DNA from: Legionella clemsonensis
Lineage (GTDB): Bacteria; Pseudomonadota; Gammaproteobacteria; Legionellales; Legionellaceae
Assembly (NCBI RefSeq): GCF_002240035.1
Contig: NZ_CP016397.1
Span: 974,001 to 1,038,000 of the forward strand
Reading direction: 5' to 3'
Length of the DNA stretch: 64,000 nucleotides
Positions within the stretch are counted from its first letter, which is position 1; each line of letters starts with the position of its first letter. Positions 19,855-28,827 of this stretch are shown in pieces. The position numbers were made by a program, and so were the translations under genes. The notes under the pieces are model-generated. The model ran no database searches. It was not told where the DNA came from and saw only the letters and a list, made by a program, of their open reading frames with translations.

Positions 19855-20139
19855 ATGAGTGCAGTTATGCAACAAGTTGAACAATATAATGAAGCATTAA
19901 CCCAACAAGTTGTTGGTGCGGTGAAAGGTTATTTAAATAATGTGGGTAGTAAAGACGGTAACCTTAATCTGTATCAATTAATTGTTGAAGAGGTAGAAGC
20001 TCCTCTATTTCGTACAGTAATGGAGCTGACTCGTTATAACCAATCAAAGGCTGCCCGAGTTCTTGGCGTAAGCCGTGGTACTTTGCGTACTAAATTAAAG
20101 CGTTATTTTGACGATGAATTTATCGGTACTCGTGGTTAA
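19855..20139 (+). CDS. fis: Fis-family nucleoid-associated regulator
   Basis: Fis is a small homodimeric DNA-bending protein that shapes the nucleoid and regulates growth-phase genes. The 94 residues match the family. The C-terminal helix-turn-helix NQSKAARVLGVSRGTLRTKL is nearly canonical. The true start is ATG at 19855, with GGAGAGGA 2-3 bases upstream; the in-frame TTG at 19837 is less likely. Legionella pneumophila is known to encode several Fis proteins that control effector expression, so this may be one of a set; which one cannot be decided here. The dusB partner of E. coli fis is absent. Confidence 0.92.
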   Translation: MSAVMQQVEQYNEALTQQVVGAVKGYLNNVGSKDGNLNLYQLIVEEVEAPLFRTVMELTRYNQSKAARVLGVSRGTLRTKLKRYFDDEFIGTRG

Positions 20140-20172
20140 TAGCGTAATCAGCTATTTAAAAAGTTAGTATCT

Positions 20173-20204
20173 AGCAAAAAGCCAGGGTTTCCTGGTTTTT
20201 TGCT
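20173..20204 (+). terminator. Rho-independent terminator of fis
   Basis: A strong stem AGCAAAAA-CCAGG / CCTGG-TTTTTTGCT with a short GTTT loop begins about 33 bases after the fis stop. The second arm supplies a six-T run. It separates fis from the RNase P RNA gene. Confidence 0.85.
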
Positions 20205-20229
20205 ATTCATTCTGCTAGTATTGATTACA

Positions 20230-20600
20230 AAGTCGATCAGACAATCGCTTTTTACTTCAGTAAAAAGAGGAAAGTCCGGGCTCCATAGGGTAAAGTGCCA
20301 GGTAATGCCTGGGAGGCGCGAGCCTACGGAAAGTGCCACAGAAAATATACCGCCTTGCCTGAAGCATAGCGACAGTTGAGGTAAGGGTGAAATGGTGCGG
20401 TAAGAGCGCACCGCGCGATTGGCAACAGTCGTGGCAGGGTAAACCCCACTGGGAGCAAGACCAAATAGGAATCCATCTTGCTGCAAAGCTGGAACGTATG
20501 ACCCGTACGGGATTCGGGTAGGTCGCTCGAGGCTTATGGTGACGTAAGCCCTAGATGAATGATTGTCCAAGACAGAACCCGGCTTATCGATCGACTTTTT
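20230..20600 (+). ncRNA. rnpB: RNase P RNA (class A)
   Basis: Catalytic RNA of RNase P, which trims the 5' leader of precursor tRNAs. The bacterial type-A hallmarks are present in order: GAGGAAAGTCCGGGCTCCATAGGG near 20270-20293 (key part GGAAAGTCCGGGC), CCAGGTAATGCCTGGG, GGTGAAATGGTGCGGTAAGAG near 20385, and AGACAGAACCCGGCTTA near 20571-20586. The ends pair: AAGTCGATC (20230-20238) with GATCGACTT (20589-20597), closing helix P1, and a T-run follows. Length about 370 nt is close to E. coli. An apparent long reverse-strand reading frame over this gene is only a shadow. Confidence 0.97.
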
Positions 20601-20669
20601 CTATTTTCTCTTGATTTATTCTTGCAAGTAGACTTACCATCACGCTTTCTAATGGTTGAGTCTTAATTC

Positions 20670-21437
20670 ATGATGCTTTGTATTGACGTTGGTAACTCCC
20701 ATATCTATGGTGGTGTATTTGCCGGTGAAGAAATTCGCCTTCGATTTCGTCATACTTCACAGGTAAGTACTTCAGATGAATTAGGCATTTTTCTTAAATC
20801 TGTCTTGCGCGAAAATCAGTGCTCACCCGAAGCTATTAATCAAATTGCTATTTGTTCCGTAGTGCCTCAACTGGATTATTCCTTACGGTCGGCCTGTGTT
20901 AAATATTTCTCGGTAGAACCTTTCTTTCTTCAGGCTGGGGTAAAAACAGGTCTAAATATTAAATATCGAAATCCAGTCGAGGTGGGAGCTGATAGAATTG
21001 CGAATGCAATTGCAGCAACACATGCTTATCCCGAAAAAAATATTATCATCATAGACTTCGGTACAGCGACGACATTTTGCGTTATTACTGCTCAGAAAGT
21101 GTATTTAGGTGGTGCTATTCTGCCCGGTGTACGTTTATCTGTAGATGCATTAGCGAATAAAACTGCAAAGTTGCCAGCTGTAGAAATTATTAAAATTGAA
21201 CAAGTAGTAGGACGCTCTACAATTGAAAGTATTCAATCGGGAGTATTTTATGGGGCATTAGGTGCTTGTCGTGAACTGATTACTCGGATTAAAGAGGAGA
21301 CCTTTGCTCATCAGGATGTTTTAGTCTTGGCAACAGGTGGATTTGCTTCTTTATTTGATAAGCAAGACATTTACGATTATCTGGTGCCTGATTTGGTATT
21401 ACAGGGCATACGTTTAGCTGCTGAATTAAATAGCTAA
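20670..21437 (+). CDS. coaX: CoaX, type III pantothenate kinase
   Basis: First step of coenzyme A synthesis: ATP-dependent phosphorylation of pantothenate, by the CoaX type (no feedback by CoA, needs a monovalent cation). The 255 residues include the phosphate-binding motif DVGNSHIYGG near the N-terminus, GADRIANAIAA in the middle and IIDFGTATTFCVI, all of the ASKHA fold. It starts ATGATG at 20670; either ATG could be used. It stands alone between rnpB and the mraZ promoter; birA, its frequent partner, is absent. Confidence 0.94.
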   Translation: MMLCIDVGNSHIYGGVFAGEEIRLRFRHTSQVSTSDELGIFLKSVLRENQCSPEAINQIAICSVVPQLDYSLRSACVKYFSVEPFFLQAGVKTGLNIKYRNPVEVGADRIANAIAATHAYPEKNIIIIDFGTATTFCVITAQKVYLGGAILPGVRLSVDALANKTAKLPAVEIIKIEQVVGRSTIESIQSGVFYGALGACRELITRIKEETFAHQDVLVLATGGFASLFDKQDIYDYLVPDLVLQGIRLAAELNS

Positions 21438-21646
21438 TACCATGAGGTTCCTTGTATAAATAGTTAACTGGCTACTCTATTGCTGTAACTCAGTTGTACC
21501 TCTGTTTCATTCAAAACCGTCTTCGAACTGACAGAAAGCATTGTCACCAAGTGTTGTTGATTTTTTCAATCTGCCATTTCGAAGAGCATATTTTCTATTA
21601 AGGAGTAGCTGTGCATTTTTTTTATTAAAAAAAATGGTTTTTAGGG

Positions 21647-21676
21647 TTGACGCCTGGGAAATAGTGTTTCTATAGT
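21647..21676 (+). promoter_or_regulatory. Sigma-70 promoter of the mra/dcw cluster
   Basis: TTGACG (21647-21652) and TATAGT (21671-21676) with an 18-base spacer, about 75 bases upstream of mraZ. This is the main promoter position for the division and cell-wall cluster in gammaproteobacteria. Confidence 0.65.
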
Positions 21677-21685
21677 GTATAAAAG

Positions 21686-21721
21686 TGGGTTAAAATAACA
21701 AAAAAGTGGAGAATTGTGGGA
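21686..21721 (+). promoter_or_regulatory. Putative MraZ operator (TGGGN-type boxes)
   Basis: TGGGT at 21686, TGGAG at 21707 and TGGGA at 21717 lie just downstream of the promoter, spaced 21 and 10 bases apart, that is on the same DNA face. E. coli MraZ represses its own operon by binding repeated TGGGN boxes with about 10-base period. The middle box deviates by one base. Autoregulation of mraZ is therefore likely. Confidence 0.55.
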
Positions 21722-21740
21722 CTCTTCGGACTACCCACAA
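21714..21740 (+). promoter_or_regulatory. Leader hairpin with UUCG loop before mraZ
   Basis: TTGTGGG (21714-21720) and CCCACAA (21734-21740) pair perfectly. In the loop, C-TTCG-G forms the very stable UUCG tetraloop. The hairpin ends just before the Shine-Dalgarno (AGAGAAG) of mraZ and overlaps the last MraZ box. It could stabilise the mRNA 5' end or tune translation. Confidence 0.5.
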
Positions 21741-21750
21741 AGAGAAGATT

Positions 21751-22215
21751 ATGTTTCGCGGAATTAATGCCATCACAATTGACGGAAAGGGCCGTCTAAC
21801 CGTACCAACGCGCTATCGCGACGCGTTGGCGGGGGGCAATGAGAAAGCCCCCTTGGTGGTGACAATCGATACCGAGGAAACTTGTTTGCTGCTTTATCCA
21901 GCAGCTGAGTGGCAAGTTATAGAGGACAAACTGCAGAGTCTTCCGAGTTTTAATGCTGCTGCCCGTCGTATTCAAAGACTGTTAATAGGGCATGCCACAG
22001 ATGTCGAATTAGATAGTAATGGGCGCGTGCTGCTGCCTCCCTTATTGAGAGATTATGCCCATCTCGATAAGCGGGTCGTAATGATAGGGCAAGGGAATAA
22101 ATTTGAAGTTTGGAGTGAGTCGTTGTGGCAATCCAGGCGTGAGAAGTGGCTAGCTGACGAAGCATCTGGTGAAGGTGGTGGATTGCCCGATGAAATGAAA
22201 ACTTTTTCTTTGTAG
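21751..22215 (+). CDS. mraZ: MraZ, transcriptional regulator of the dcw cluster
   Basis: Ring-forming DNA-binding protein (double AbrB-like fold) that controls the division/cell-wall cluster. The start [22 protein letters not shown] is typical, and the 154 residues match the family. The second repeat contains [16 protein letters not shown]. The chosen ATG at 21751 has AGAGAAG upstream; an in-frame GTG at 21706 would place the operator inside the gene and is unlikely. rsmH follows within 15 bases. Confidence 0.95.
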   Translation: MFRGINAITIDGKGRLTVPTRYRDALAGGNEKAPLVVTIDTEETCLLLYPAAEWQVIEDKLQSLPSFNAAARRIQRLLIGHATDVELDSNGRVLLPPLLRDYAHLDKRVVMIGQGNKFEVWSESLWQSRREKWLADEASGEGGGLPDEMKTFSL

Positions 22216-22229
22216 TGGAAAGCAAAATC

Positions 22230-23153
22230 ATGGCGCATCAATCTGTTTTGTTGCAGGAGGCATTAGAGGGTTTGGCTATCAGGGCAGAAGGAACCTATAT
22301 TGATGGAACTTTCGGTCGTGGTGGCCACAGTCGTGCCATTTTACAACAGTTGTCCGAGTCAGGAAAACTGCTTGCCATTGACAAGGATCCTGAGGCAGTT
22401 GTCTATGCCAAAGAGCATTTTGCTGCAGACAAACGTTTTCATATTTATCAAGGTTCATTTGCTAAACTCGCGGAATTTGCAAGAAAAGAAAATGTCTACG
22501 GCAAAGTAGATGGGATTTTACTGGATCTGGGCGTATCGTCACCGCAGTTAGATAATCCAGCCCGTGGATTTAGTTTTCTGCAGCAAGGCCCTTTAGATAT
22601 GCGCATGGATCTTGGGCAAGACTTAAATGCTGCACAATTTATTAATGAAGCAGAAGCCGATGAGATGGCCGCTATTTTTAGAGAGTACGGTGAAGAGCGT
22701 TTCGCTAGACGAATTGCCCGGGCAATTGTTACAGCGAGAGCCGAAAGTCCAATTACAACAACAGAAGAGCTTGCTGAAATTGTAAAACAAGCAAATCCAA
22801 AATGGGAAAAGCATAAGCATCCAGCCACTCGTGTTTTTCAAGCCATACGAATTCACGTTAATCAGGAGTTAAATGAGTTAACAAAATGTTTGGAAACGGC
22901 AATTGATGTCTTAGGAATAGGTGGGCGTTTGGTGATAATTAGTTTTCATTCTTTGGAGGACCGAATAGTTAAACAATTTATGCGAGACAAAGCACAGGGA
23001 TTACGTCTGCCAGCTTCAGTGCCTGTGCGAAATGAAGAGGTAAAAACCAATTTTAAAAAAATAGGTAAGGCGATAAAAGCAAGTGATGACGAAATAAAAG
23101 CAAATGTCAGAGCTCGCAGTGCAGTTTTAAGAATAGGGGAGAAAATAGCATGA
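22230..23153 (+). CDS. rsmH: RsmH, 16S rRNA m4C1402 methyltransferase
   Basis: SAM-dependent N4-methyltransferase acting on C1402 in the decoding centre of 16S rRNA (old name MraW). SAM motif [16 protein letters not shown] lies near residue 25, with [19 protein letters not shown] and DPLDMRMD-like [10 protein letters not shown] after it, and the C-terminal [11 protein letters not shown]. At 307 residues the size is normal. The start ATG at 22230 has GGAAAG upstream; a GTG at 22215 overlapping the mraZ stop would add five residues. It overlaps ftsL by 4 bases. Confidence 0.96.
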   Translation: MAHQSVLLQEALEGLAIRAEGTYIDGTFGRGGHSRAILQQLSESGKLLAIDKDPEAVVYAKEHFAADKRFHIYQGSFAKLAEFARKENVYGKVDGILLDLGVSSPQLDNPARGFSFLQQGPLDMRMDLGQDLNAAQFINEAEADEMAAIFREYGEERFARRIARAIVTARAESPITTTEELAEIVKQANPKWEKHKHPATRVFQAIRIHVNQELNELTKCLETAIDVLGIGGRLVIISFHSLEDRIVKQFMRDKAQGLRLPASVPVRNEEVKTNFKKIGKAIKASDDEIKANVRARSAVLRIGEKIA

Positions 23154-23488
23154 ACGCAGCAGCCAGAGCGATTCATCAAAGCAATCTTTTTAGTGGACAT
23201 TTATCAGATATGCGTCTCTCAAAACAGCTTTGTTTCATATTGTCTTTGTTATTCGCCGTTTTGGTTAGCGCATTGATGGTGGTCTATGTGACGAATGAAC
23301 ATCGAATCGTTTTTAGTGAGTTACAGCGGATGGAGCAGCAAACACATCAATTGCAACTACAATGGGGACAACTGTTGTTAGAACAAGCGAGTCTTGCCAC
23401 TCCTGGTCGAGTTGAAGCACTCGCAGTTGAAAAATTACAGATGAAACTGCCCGCAGATAAAAATACTTATGTGTTGCAAACCCGATGA
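23150..23488 (+). CDS. ftsL: FtsL, cell division protein
   Basis: Small bitopic divisome protein; with FtsB and FtsQ it activates FtsW/FtsI. The 112 residues show a cytoplasmic N-terminus, one membrane helix (about 26-47, [21 protein letters not shown]) and a periplasmic coiled coil rich in Gln and Leu. The motif YVTNEHR before the coil is common to gammaproteobacterial FtsL. It sits between rsmH and ftsI with 4-base overlaps on both sides, the standard order. Confidence 0.93.
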   Translation: MNAAARAIHQSNLFSGHLSDMRLSKQLCFILSLLFAVLVSALMVVYVTNEHRIVFSELQRMEQQTHQLQLQWGQLLLEQASLATPGRVEALAVEKLQMKLPADKNTYVLQTR

Positions 23489-25149
23489 AAGCAAAAGGTG
23501 TTCTGGCTCGTCTTGCGGTTGTGTCACTGTTTTTTCTTATGCTTTTGATAGCCTTGCTATGGCGAATGGTCGATTTGACCATTTTACATCGGCAATTTCT
23601 GCAAGTTCAGGGTGACGCTCGCAGCGTACGGGTTGTTGATATTCCTGCGTACCGTGGCATGATCATTGATAGACAGGGAACACCACTTGCTGTGAGTACT
23701 CCTGTGCAATCAGTCTGGGTAAATCCTCAGACTTTTTCAGCGAATGCACAGCAGTTAGCCGAATTATCTCGCCTGGTAAATATTCCAGCCAAAACATTGT
23801 TAACACGTGTTGAGAAGGCCAAAAATCGCGAATTTTTATATTTGCGTCGCCAACTGCCTCCTATGATTGCCAAAAAGATTGAGCAATTAAAAATTCCAGG
23901 GATTAATTTTCAACAAGAGTTCAAACGCTATTATCCCGCAGGAGACAGCACTGCCCAGTTATTAGGGTTTACCAACATTGATGATATTGGCATTGAAGGT
24001 CTAGAACTTGCCTATCAGGACTGGTTAATGGGAATTAATGGTAAAAAACGAGTCTTGAGGGATAGGATGGGACAAATTATTGAGGAACTTGGTGTGATAA
24101 AAGAGCCTCGTCCAGGTCATGATCTTGTTTTAAGCATTGATAATCGTATTCAATACTTAGCCTACCATGAATTACAAAATACACTGGAGAAATTTGCTGC
24201 CAAATCAGGATCAGTTGTAGTCGTAGACGCGACCAGTGGTGAAATTTTAGCAGCAGCAAACGCGCCGTCTTTTAATCCTAATGCCCGTGGACGCTATACG
24301 CGAGATAGTTATCGCAATAAAGCAATCACAGATACTTTTGAACCTGGTTCGGTGATTAAACCTTTCAGTATCGCGAGTGCTCTTAGTACAGGTTTATTTA
24401 AACCGGATACCATTATTGATACACGTCCCAGCTGGATGATAGTACATGGTCATACTATTCGAGATGTCCATAATTATGGCGTATTGGATGTTACTGGTGT
24501 TTTACAACATTCCAGTAATGTGGGGGTGACAAAAATGGTTTTACAAAGCCCACCAGAACAACTGATCGGTTTATTGCAGCGAAGCGGATTTGGGCAACGC
24601 ACAGAAAGCGGTTATCCTGGGGAAAGTGATGGTAGTATAGTGCATGTTAAAGATGCCAATCCTTTTGTATTAGCTACACTGGGTTTTGGCTATGGTTTGT
24701 CAGTGACAGCCTTACAAATGGCCAAAGGTTATCTTATTTTTGCAAATAAAGGTCGCTCAGTACCGGTAACATTACTGCATAATCAGCCGACGCCGCCAGG
24801 TGAGCAAGTTGTCGACGAAAAGACAGCAGAGCAAATTCTGGCAATGATGGAAGCAGTACTTGGTAATGAGGGGACAGGTAAACAGGCAAGAGTACCTGGT
24901 TATCGGGTTGCAGGTAAAACGGGTACGGCACGTATTGCTGGAAAGAATGGTTACGAAGCCAATCGCCATATTGCGAGTTTTGCAGGGATTGCACCGGTAT
25001 CAAATCCGAAATTAATCGTAGTAGTAGTCATTCATGAACCAACAAAAAACAGTTATTATGGCGCAGCAGTTGCTGCTCCTCTTTTTGCACAGGTGATGTC
25101 CGGAGCATTGCGAATATTAGAAGTTCCTCCTGATAAAACAACAATGTGA
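23485..25149 (+). CDS. ftsI: FtsI (PBP3), septal transpeptidase
   Basis: Class B penicillin-binding protein that cross-links septal peptidoglycan together with FtsW. The 554 residues contain one N-terminal membrane helix (about 10-30), a dimerisation domain and the transpeptidase domain. The catalytic motifs are SVIK at 289-292, SSN at 343-345 and KTG at 478-480. The order and spacing are those of a working enzyme. It overlaps ftsL by 4 bases and is followed by murE after 10 bases. Confidence 0.97.
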   Translation: MKAKGVLARLAVVSLFFLMLLIALLWRMVDLTILHRQFLQVQGDARSVRVVDIPAYRGMIIDRQGTPLAVSTPVQSVWVNPQTFSANAQQLAELSRLVNIPAKTLLTRVEKAKNREFLYLRRQLPPMIAKKIEQLKIPGINFQQEFKRYYPAGDSTAQLLGFTNIDDIGIEGLELAYQDWLMGINGKKRVLRDRMGQIIEELGVIKEPRPGHDLVLSIDNRIQYLAYHELQNTLEKFAAKSGSVVVVDATSGEILAAANAPSFNPNARGRYTRDSYRNKAITDTFEPGSVIKPFSIASALSTGLFKPDTIIDTRPSWMIVHGHTIRDVHNYGVLDVTGVLQHSSNVGVTKMVLQSPPEQLIGLLQRSGFGQRTESGYPGESDGSIVHVKDANPFVLATLGFGYGLSVTALQMAKGYLIFANKGRSVPVTLLHNQPTPPGEQVVDEKTAEQILAMMEAVLGNEGTGKQARVPGYRVAGKTGTARIAGKNGYEANRHIASFAGIAPVSNPKLIVVVVIHEPTKNSYYGAAVAAPLFAQVMSGALRILEVPPDKTTM

Positions 25150-25159
25150 GGTTTAAGAA

Positions 25160-26614
25160 ATGAAACTGGCTGAATTGATGCGTCCATGGGTTAATATAGC
25201 CCTTCCTGATTGTGAAATTTCAGGATTGCAAAACGATAGTCGCCAAATTAGCCCGGGCTTTTTATTTCTGGCTTATCCTGGGGCACACACTGATGGTCGA
25301 TTGTTCATTTCACAAGCAGTCGCTTCAGGTGCTTCTGCGATAGTGTATGATCCTGCTGGCTGGTCGACTGCCAAGTTACCTGAACAGGTTATTGGTATCC
25401 CGCTAGAAAATCTTGCAGCAAAACTTGGCGACATCGCCAGTCGTTTTTATCATTATCCTGCGAAAAAGTTAACAGCAACCGGTGTCACCGGAACGAATGG
25501 AAAAACAACCATTGCTTATCAATTGGCTCAAGCCTATGACCTATTAGGAGAAAGTGCTGCATACATTGGTACCATTGGGCAAGGAAAAATTGCAGAGCTT
25601 AAAGAATTAGGGAATACAACCCCCGATGCATTATGTCTACAACAGCTATTGGCAACTTATCAACAGAATGCAGTTCAACAGGTCTGCATGGAAGTGTCTT
25701 CACATGCTCTATGTCAGCATCGGGTTGATAGCATTGAATTTCAGCAAGCCATTTTTACCAATCTAAGCCATGAGCATCTGGATTATCATCTCACGATGGA
25801 GGCTTATGCCAAGGCAAAAACATTATTGTTTGCTAAACCTACCCTCAAATCAGCCATTATTAATCGGGATGACTCCTACTATCAGTTAATGAAAGATGCT
25901 ATTACTGCCATTTCATGCCAAGTGGTTAGCTATGGTATTAAAGAAGAAGCAGCCGATGTACGCGCTTTAAATTGGCAGGTTGATTTAACTGGAACAACTT
26001 TTGATGTTTTGTCCCCTTGGGGGCAATTGCAGTTAAAAATAAATGCCTTGGGTTTTTTTAATATTTATAATGCATTGGCAATTTTTTCAAGTTTGGCGGT
26101 CAATAATTATCCTATCGCAACCATTGCTTCCATTATGAGCAAGCTACAGGCAGCTCATGGCCGAATGGAAGTAGTTTCTCATGAACCTTATATCATTGTT
26201 GATTATGCGCATACACCAGATGCATTGGAAAACGTGCTTGCTACGTTAAGCAGAATCAAAAAAAATCGTCTTTTAGTGGTGTTTGGTTGCGGTGGTGACA
26301 GGGATAAAACTAAACGTCCCATGATGGGAAAAATTGCTGAACAATACAGTGACATTGCTATCATTACCAGTGATAATCCACGCACAGAAGATCCCATGAC
26401 TATTATTAAAGACGTTGAAGCCGGAGTTGCTAATCCTTCTCGAATTGTGAAAATTGTTGATCGACGAGAAGCAATTGCTAAGGCACTCAGTTTGGCAGAA
26501 AAAGATGATATTGTTCTGATTTCGGGCAAAGGGCATGAAACTTATCAGCAAATAGGAAATTTACGTTCTTTTTTCTCTGATCAAGACGCAGTACGAAAAT
26601 TAGTTAATAAATAG
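25160..26614 (+). CDS. murE: MurE, UDP-MurNAc-tripeptide synthetase
   Basis: Adds meso-diaminopimelate to UDP-MurNAc-L-Ala-D-Glu in the cytoplasm. The ATP loop GTNGKTT is at residues 111-117, followed by TTPDALCLQQLLA, NLSHEHLDYHLTMEAYAKAK and VDYAHTPDALENVL. The DNPR motif (SDNPRTEDP, near residue 410) is the known determinant of meso-DAP use over lysine. Length 484 is normal. In most relatives murF and mraY follow, but here the operon stops and an unrelated gene comes after a 220-base gap. Confidence 0.97.
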   Translation: MKLAELMRPWVNIALPDCEISGLQNDSRQISPGFLFLAYPGAHTDGRLFISQAVASGASAIVYDPAGWSTAKLPEQVIGIPLENLAAKLGDIASRFYHYPAKKLTATGVTGTNGKTTIAYQLAQAYDLLGESAAYIGTIGQGKIAELKELGNTTPDALCLQQLLATYQQNAVQQVCMEVSSHALCQHRVDSIEFQQAIFTNLSHEHLDYHLTMEAYAKAKTLLFAKPTLKSAIINRDDSYYQLMKDAITAISCQVVSYGIKEEAADVRALNWQVDLTGTTFDVLSPWGQLQLKINALGFFNIYNALAIFSSLAVNNYPIATIASIMSKLQAAHGRMEVVSHEPYIIVDYAHTPDALENVLATLSRIKKNRLLVVFGCGGDRDKTKRPMMGKIAEQYSDIAIITSDNPRTEDPMTIIKDVEAGVANPSRIVKIVDRREAIAKALSLAEKDDIVLISGKGHETYQQIGNLRSFFSDQDAVRKLVNK

Positions 26615-26758
26615 CCTATTTTACTCCATAAGAGTCTGATGTTATCTCACTTTGAAAGGTATAAAGCTGTATCATGGTTGTAGCGTGCTATTGCTTAAAC
26701 ATTTTTCTTTCTGCTCATACAGGCTATGAATAGGTCTTATGTATAACCACTTAAAGGA

Positions 26759-26776
26759 ATGGGTATTTATACCCAT
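26759..26776. repeat. Perfect 18-base palindromic repeat upstream of an orphan gene
   Basis: ATGGGTAT-TT-ATACCCAT reads as an inverted repeat with 8-base arms, 60 bases upstream of the 269-residue gene. It may be a regulator binding site. No known motif could be matched. Confidence 0.4.
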
Positions 26777-26837
26777 ATCAAAAAGATCAAAATTAGCGCA
26801 TAATTTTCTCTTTTAGTACATTTAATGTGAAATCGAT

Positions 26838-27647
26838 ATGCGCTGGGAACACTTCAACCAAAATTTATCCTCCTATGATCGAACGAGAGGAATTAGCAAA
26901 ACCTCTATTTATGCAGTTTACAAAAATGTGGAAAAAGATAGTGAGCTTGGCGAAATAGAAATTACTAGCTCCGATGAGACCTTGTTTTTTAGCTTTGGTT
27001 TTTCTGAAAAAGCGCAAGATTTCTATCTTAAAATGATGAGGTGGTTAAAACAATTTGAGAATGAGATGATCTGTTCTCGAAGCAGTATGGATCTTGAAAA
27101 AAGGGAGATGATAATCTCTGTTAATAGTAAGGATTTTAACATTCGTGAAATATTTAATTTTCTTTTCCAGGAAAAACAAATCGATGAGTCCATAGCAGCA
27201 ATTCCTGATATGTTGAATTTAAAATCTCCTGAAGAAACGCTTAGCAATAAGACCTCTGAGAATAATAATGTTGAGGTCTCTCAAGCAACAAATAGTCTTG
27301 AGCTTAATAATTTTTCTGCAGAGGTAACCCCAGTTGAAAATTATGCCTCTCTAATCGAAACAATTGAACGCCAAATTAAAAAGTTTAATGATGGGATTTC
27401 ATTTTTTTCTATCAACAAAGGAAAAAAGGCCTCATTGATAAAAGAAGCATTGCAGAATACTATTGAAGCAATGAACAATACCCCGGCATTATTTAAATCA
27501 CCCGAAGACGTGTTAAATTATAAAAAAGATGGAAACAGCCGTAGTCTTAAACAAGCACTGAACTATAATCGATTGCTTATTCAGCGCGAAAAAACAAATA
27601 CTTTGCTTGAAGTGGAAAGTTTTTTATATCCTAAAAACGGGAAATAG
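26838..27647 (+). CDS. Hypothetical protein, candidate Dot/Icm effector
   Basis: Unknown function, 269 residues, no signal peptide or membrane helix. Two parts can be seen: residues 1-125, mixed alpha/beta, and a low-complexity polar linker (130-165, rich in Asn, Ser, Glu). A helical C-terminal part follows (167-255: SLIETIERQI, FFSINKGKKASLIKEALQ). This kind of helical tail with a FF..KGKKA..I..AL pattern reminds me of modules shared by several Legionella proteins, but I cannot confirm this. It is isolated by gaps on both sides and interrupts the usual murE-murF order. The ATG at 26838 lacks a strong Shine-Dalgarno. Confidence 0.6.
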   Translation: MRWEHFNQNLSSYDRTRGISKTSIYAVYKNVEKDSELGEIEITSSDETLFFSFGFSEKAQDFYLKMMRWLKQFENEMICSRSSMDLEKREMIISVNSKDFNIREIFNFLFQEKQIDESIAAIPDMLNLKSPEETLSNKTSENNNVEVSQATNSLELNNFSAEVTPVENYASLIETIERQIKKFNDGISFFSINKGKKASLIKEALQNTIEAMNNTPALFKSPEDVLNYKKDGNSRSLKQALNYNRLLIQREKTNTLLEVESFLYPKNGK

Positions 27648-27682
27648 GGTGGAATCCCGGATTCGATCCTGCGGACCTGCAT

Positions 27683-27719
27683 CCAGGCTACTTTGATTAA
27701 TATTCCCTATGGAGCCTGG
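27683..27719. repeat. Inverted repeat between convergent genes
   Basis: CCAGGCT (27683-27689) pairs with AGCCTGG (27713-27719) between the convergent ends of the 269-residue gene and pdxB. The surrounding sequence is unusually GC-rich (ATCCCGGATTCGATCCTGCGG) compared with its neighbours and may be another dispersed intergenic repeat. Only one copy is visible in this window. Confidence 0.35.
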
Positions 27720-27756
27720 GTTCCCCCCTGGGCTGAATGTTACGCAGGTGTTAAGA

Positions 27757-28827
27757 TTATCCACAACCAAGAATTCTTAAAATTTTTTTATCTGCCGGTA
27801 ATTCTTTTGCATACATAGCAAAATCATGCCGTTGTTGATGTGCTTTACGTAAACTTAGAAAAGCTGTTTCCAGATTGCCAGCTTTTTTTAAACGCTCAGT
27901 CTCATAAATCGGATTGTATAATGATAGAACATAGTCTTGCCAGGTTTGTCCACCTGGCATTGGAGGAGCTTGTTGAATGGCAGGAAGTGTATATTCTGGT
28001 AAAGCCAATCCATAGGCAGCATGAAGTTTTTGACTTAGTATAATCACTGCGTCATCTTTTGCTTCAAGACTGTGTCCTGCGATATGAGGCGTACATAATG
28101 TTGCAAAATTGACAATGTCTGTACTAATGGCAGGTTCATTATTATAAACATCGGTGCAATAAAGTAAGGGTTGGGCTTGCTGCAATAACTCCTTTTCATT
28201 AACAATACTACCACGAGAAGCATTAATAATAGCGCAATGAGGTTTTAATTTTTTTAAAACAGCCTGATTGATGAGATTAAAACTGGCATCAGGCTGATTA
28301 AAATGTAAGTTTGCATGGATAGCAATGAGATCACATTGAGTGACAGCTTCGAGCGAACAACTCATAAAATTATGCTGGCGCTTGCTTTTTGGAGGATCAT
28401 AGGCAACGGTATGTAAACCAGTTGCTTGCAGACGTTCCAGAACTTTAGAACCCACTTTACCTACACCTATTACAGCAGCGTTAGTTCCTTTAAAATCTTT
28501 ATATTTTTGCAAAAATGCAAGGCTTGCAATTACATAATCAGCAACAGCTGTCGCATTACTCCCTTTGGCATCAAATAATTTTATTCGCCGTGACTTGAGA
28601 AAACTCTCATCAATATGATCAGTTCCACTGCTTGCCGTGGCAACGTAATTCAAAGCGGTATTTTTCAATAAATGCTCTGTCACCTTCAAGGTGGAGCGAC
28701 AAATTAAAATCTGGTGATTTTTTAGTAATTGAGTGAGCTCAGCAGTATTATAATATAAAGTTAATTCAAAAGGTTTTGGAAAAGCATTAAATAACCCTGG
28801 TAATGTAGCATCAGCAAGAATTTTCAT
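27757..28827 (-). CDS. pdxB: PdxB, erythronate-4-phosphate dehydrogenase
   Basis: NAD-dependent D-2-hydroxyacid dehydrogenase of the DXP-dependent vitamin B6 pathway; it oxidises 4-phosphoerythronate. The 356 residues contain STLKVTEHLL, ATASSGTDHID, the nucleotide fold GVGKVGSKV (about 122-130), NASRGSIVNE, and the catalytic His segment CTPHIAGHSLEAK. The C-terminal dimerisation region marks PdxB rather than other family members. The start overlaps the end of the upstream M50 peptidase gene by 4 bases. Confidence 0.93.
   Translation of the reverse strand: MKILADATLPGLFNAFPKPFELTLYYNTAELTQLLKNHQILICRSTLKVTEHLLKNTALNYVATASSGTDHIDESFLKSRRIKLFDAKGSNATAVADYVIASLAFLQKYKDFKGTNAAVIGVGKVGSKVLERLQATGLHTVAYDPPKSKRQHNFMSCSLEAVTQCDLIAIHANLHFNQPDASFNLINQAVLKKLKPHCAIINASRGSIVNEKELLQQAQPLLYCTDVYNNEPAISTDIVNFATLCTPHIAGHSLEAKDDAVIILSQKLHAAYGLALPEYTLPAIQQAPPMPGGQTWQDYVLSLYNPIYETERLKKAGNLETAFLSLRKAHQQRHDFAMYAKELPADKKILRILGCG

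Larger units (their letters stand above)
21438..21750. other. Non-coding stretch: coaX end to mraZ, with mraZ control region
   Basis: No gene is seen. The first 200 bases carry no feature I can name. The last 105 bases contain the mraZ promoter, MraZ-type boxes and a leader hairpin, listed separately. Confidence 0.55.

Noticed and set aside
20148-20570. 140-residue reverse reading frame
   Set aside because: It lies antisense to the RNase P RNA and the fis terminator; the sequence is fully explained by rnpB structure.
27650-27756. tRNA-like element (ATTCGATCC near 27660)
   Set aside because: There is no cloverleaf: the acceptor stem, anticodon arm and D-arm cannot be built around it.
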